64,000 nt of DNA from Lachnospiraceae bacterium. GTDB taxonomy: Bacteria > Bacillota > Clostridia > Lachnospirales > Lachnospiraceae. The stretch covers positions 1 through 64,000 of the forward strand of contig CP107199.1 of the NCBI GenBank assembly GCA_025758065.1, written 5' to 3'. The notes beneath the pieces were generated by a model. That model searched no databases and had not been told where the DNA came from. It saw only the letters and a list, made by a program, of their open reading frames with translations. The translations under genes were made by a program, and so were the position numbers. Positions 61,936-64,000 of the stretch are shown here, piece after piece (the stretch's first letter is position 1; each line of letters opens with the position of its first letter).

Positions 61936-62061
61936 TTCCCTTCCACAAGTACAGTTTACTACTGATTACTACAAAATGTCAATCTGTTTTTGTTATTTAT
62001 ATATATATTCCCTTGGACTAATCTTGAGATATCTTGGACTAGTCTTGGACTAATTTACTTC

Positions 62062-63516
62062 TCACTCCTGTAGATCTTTATCTACAATCTCCCAGTAACC
62101 ATTCTTTGGAGATCCATGTCTTATAAGAATACCATACTCTTTTAACTTCTTAATATTGTTCTCAATATTTCGACTGGCAACCCCAATTTTTTCAGCTAAC
62201 TTAACTGCTGATAATTGATGATCTTCTGAAAGTAACTTTATAATCTTTTGCTGTGTATCGTTGAGGTCTGTTCTCCACACTACCTCCGATGCTTCTCCGA
62301 TGCTTCTCCGATGCTTCTCCGATGTTTCTCTGATGTTTTCTTTTTCATTTGTCATCGGAAATGAATTACGGAACAGCTCTACCCGAAACATATTATCGAA
62401 TTCCTGAAATCTCGGCTTCAAAAGTCCATACTCTTCTGCTGCATTAAGGATTCTTTTTATTCCGCTTCCCCATGCCTCTACAAGTCCCATCTGACTGAAT
62501 ATATTGGCAATGCCTTTATTCCGGATCTTCGAATGACCATTCATGACTTCCTCATAAGTCAATCCGTTATATAATCCACCCGGAGAAGTCACCTCCAGTC
62601 TGTCATCATAAACTGCGACCTGAATACAGGATTCGTCTAACAGGTTACGGTGACAATGGGCATTAATAATCATTTCCCTAATTGCTTCCGGCGGTAGCTC
62701 ATATTTCTCTTTTCGCACCAATCCATCAATCGTTGCTCCAAGCCGAATATTTCTCAATACAAAATCTACTGCTTCTTCGATTTGTGTGTAAATCGGTCCT
62801 GTAAATTCTCTCTTATCCAGAAACACTGCACGATCTGTTCCCTTGAATACCGCACATTGTGTTTTAGAAAATGAGAAATAATCTGATGTCAGCAATGCAT
62901 AGGCATTCGTTGCCAGAAGCTGTCCCTCACTCTGCTTTAAGATTTTCCAGTTTATCAGCTGCTCTTTCTTTACAGAATGTTCTGACATTCCTGCTTTCTT
63001 CCGGAACTTTTCGATATCCAGACAAAGTTTCTCTGTTGCTTCCTCTGAAACAGGATAACCCACACAAGTAAGCTCATCCCATGAGATTCTGGCACCTTCC
63101 ATTTCCAGCTCTTTTATCTTCTCTGGAAATGCCTGTCTTGATGTACCTGCTACACGGATATAAGTGCCATTATCTTTTCCCTTTGATTTCAGATAATATG
63201 GTCTATTCTTTCCTGCTTCTACTGATACAACAATAACTGTTTTCCCATTTACCGTCTGCGGCTCAATATCAGGAATGATCTGCGGCACACAGGAATCAGA
63301 AACTGCATTGGCAATTCCATCCATCAGCTGAAACAACACATCATTTTCCACACCAACAATCTGGTGTGTTTTATCATCTACTCCAACAATCAGCTTGCCA
63401 CCTTGTGTATTGGCAAAAGCTACGATTGTCTTCATGTACTTTTCACTTTTATCAGGTAAGGATACCTTGTACTCAATATTTTTCGATTCCCCGGAAAACA
63501 TAGTATCTTCTACCAT
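62062..63516 (-). CDS. AlbA_2/Schlafen-type ATP-binding transcriptional regulator
   Basis: 484 residues. The N-terminal AlbA_2 domain is clear (ESKNIEYKVSLPDKSEKYMK, IVAFANTQGGKLIVGVDDKT). The central part has the HATPase-like PPEAIREMIINAHCHRNLLD and FSQMGLVEAWGSGIKRI typical of this family. The C-terminus is a winged helix (LSAVKLAEKIGVASRNIENN IKKLKEYGIL). It is a widespread DNA-binding regulator of unknown signal. The linker (about residues 395-413) is encoded by five 11 bp tandem repeats. Confidence 0.85.
   Translation of the reverse strand: MVEDTMFSGESKNIEYKVSLPDKSEKYMKTIVAFANTQGGKLIVGVDDKTHQIVGVENDVLFQLMDGIANAVSDSCVPQIIPDIEPQTVNGKTVIVVSVEAGKNRPYYLKSKGKDNGTYIRVAGTSRQAFPEKIKELEMEGARISWDELTCVGYPVSEEATEKLCLDIEKFRKKAGMSEHSVKKEQLINWKILKQSEGQLLATNAYALLTSDYFSFSKTQCAVFKGTDRAVFLDKREFTGPIYTQIEEAVDFVLRNIRLGATIDGLVRKEKYELPPEAIREMIINAHCHRNLLDESCIQVAVYDDRLEVTSPGGLYNGLTYEEVMNGHSKIRNKGIANIFSQMGLVEAWGSGIKRILNAAEEYGLLKPRFQEFDNMFRVELFRNSFPMTNEKENIRETSEKHRRSIGEASEVVWRTDLNDTQQKIIKLLSEDHQLSAVKLAEKIGVASRNIENNIKKLKEYGILIRHGSPKNGYWEIVDKDLQE
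62284..62338. repeat. Five tandem 11 bp repeats inside the AlbA_2 gene
   Basis: Unit ctccgatgctt: three perfect copies, then ctccgatgttt and ctctgatgttt. The unit is not a multiple of three, so gain or loss of one copy shifts the frame. Confidence 0.9.
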
Positions 63517-63655
63517 TCTTTCACTCCTACTCTATACTCGCACCACTGGTACGAATAATTCTATTTCCAGAGCAATCTTCTCTGGATCATTAACACTATT
63601 ATACGTTCTATTCTTCTTTTCTATCAAGCAAGAAAACAAAACAGTTCATTTCTTC

Positions 63656-64000
63656 TTACCATTTTCTTCTGTTCTTTTTTGATGCCAGATAAAGTCTCGT
63701 CATCTCATCCATGAAAATAGTTTTGTCCTCATTGGTCATAGTTCCACTGGCAAATAAAGCAGCTACCTGTTCAAGAATCTGCCTTGCCTGTTTAGCACCA
63801 GCATATTCACTTGGCTCATCATTACCCAAGCACACGGTTTCATTATCATTCATAAGATAAGAAACCTGACACTGAAATGCATCTGCCAGTTTTTGATATA
63901 AACTACTCTGCTTCGGATATCGTCCTTCAACTTCCCAAGATCGAATTGTTCTATGAGAAACGCCCACCATATCACCCAGCTTTTGTTGAGTCATTTTTTT
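63656..64000 (-). CDS. XRE-family regulator, truncated by the window edge
   Basis: At least 114 codons. MTQQKLGDMVGVSHRTIRSW, EVEGRYPKQSSLYQKLADAF is the second part of an HTH_3 domain. The frame is open to the edge (KK before MTQ), so the true start is outside. The C-terminal part is helical (AKQARQILEQVAALFASG) with a basic end. Upstream of the AlbA_2 gene in the same direction. Confidence 0.75.
   Translation of the reverse strand, partial: KKMTQQKLGDMVGVSHRTIRSWEVEGRYPKQSSLYQKLADAFQCQVSYLMNDNETVCLGNDEPSEYAGAKQARQILEQVAALFASGTMTNEDKTIFMDEMTRLYLASKKNRRKW

Noticed and set aside
62284..62338. CRISPR or satellite repeat
   Set aside because: The units are contiguous without spacers and lie inside an intact coding frame.

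Overview
The window is about 40% G+C, with strong GGAGG ribosome binding sites and TTGACA/TATAAT promoters. Its Tn916-family conjugation genes, sortase-type surface protein, BlaI/BlaR1 pair and transposases point to a low-GC Gram-positive gut anaerobe, most likely a Lachnospiraceae-type Clostridium relative. No rRNA, tRNA or core housekeeping locus was found, so the genus cannot be fixed. Almost everything is accessory DNA: integrated elements stacked end to end, with insertion sequences and gene relics between them.

Layout. (1) 1-4686, minus strand: a type II Wadjet-like anti-plasmid operon (jetA with a one-base frameshift near its start, jetB, and jetC running off the left edge). Beside it lies a relic of a RelBE locus related to the intact one at 20 kb. 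(2) 5.0-7.5 kb: an att-like core, a cut-off small ORF, a DUF134-NifX regulator, a roughly 200 bp MITE and a decayed gene. (3) 7.8-15.3 kb: nested insertion sequences (IS66 cut by IS256, IS256 cut by IS4 with a 10 bp target duplication), peptidase E and an IS3 element. (4) 15.3-19.2 kb: a small integrative element with repressor, xis, rep-like gene with iterons, int and a MobC-like gene. (5) 19.3-20.5 kb: a broken P-loop ATPase and an intact RelBE pair. (6) 20.74-37.6 kb: a second element holding a frameshifted thioester/Cna-B surface protein, orphan antitoxins, a secreted transglutaminase-like protein with membrane/secreted partners, a repressor/xis/int/MobC/Pif1-like helicase module, an RHH gene with its operator, and an unusual pair of tyrosine-recombinase-like proteins. 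The larger of that pair has an N-terminal region resembling a decayed DNA methyltransferase. (7) 37.6-61.6 kb: a nearly complete Tn916-family ICE (orf23 to orf13, oriT, sigma factor, orf8, xis, int). Its cargo is an MBL hydrolase plus membrane protein, SieB, ArdA, a BlaI/BlaR1 pair sharing an operator with a lipoprotein gene, and a VanZ-like protein. It also carries an IS110 insertion with a long leader that may encode a bridge RNA. (8) 61.7-64 kb: an RHH gene, an AlbA_2 regulator with an 11 bp tandem repeat in its coding sequence, and the start of an XRE gene.

Unifying pattern. The sequence actattcaaa(ctcc) occurs at about 5077, 19224, 37586 and 61611, each time just after a 35-40 nt hairpin, and a shorter match lies at 20739. 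Left-end arms with paired aaaatgcaat repeats and an agacg..cgtct terminator occur at 20.74-21.0 kb and again at 37.6-37.8 kb. This reads as serial insertion of related tyrosine-integrase elements at one site, producing an accretion island. Most of the identifiable cargo concerns conflict between mobile elements: Wadjet, SieB, ArdA, toxin-antitoxin loci and possibly the MBL/membrane operon.
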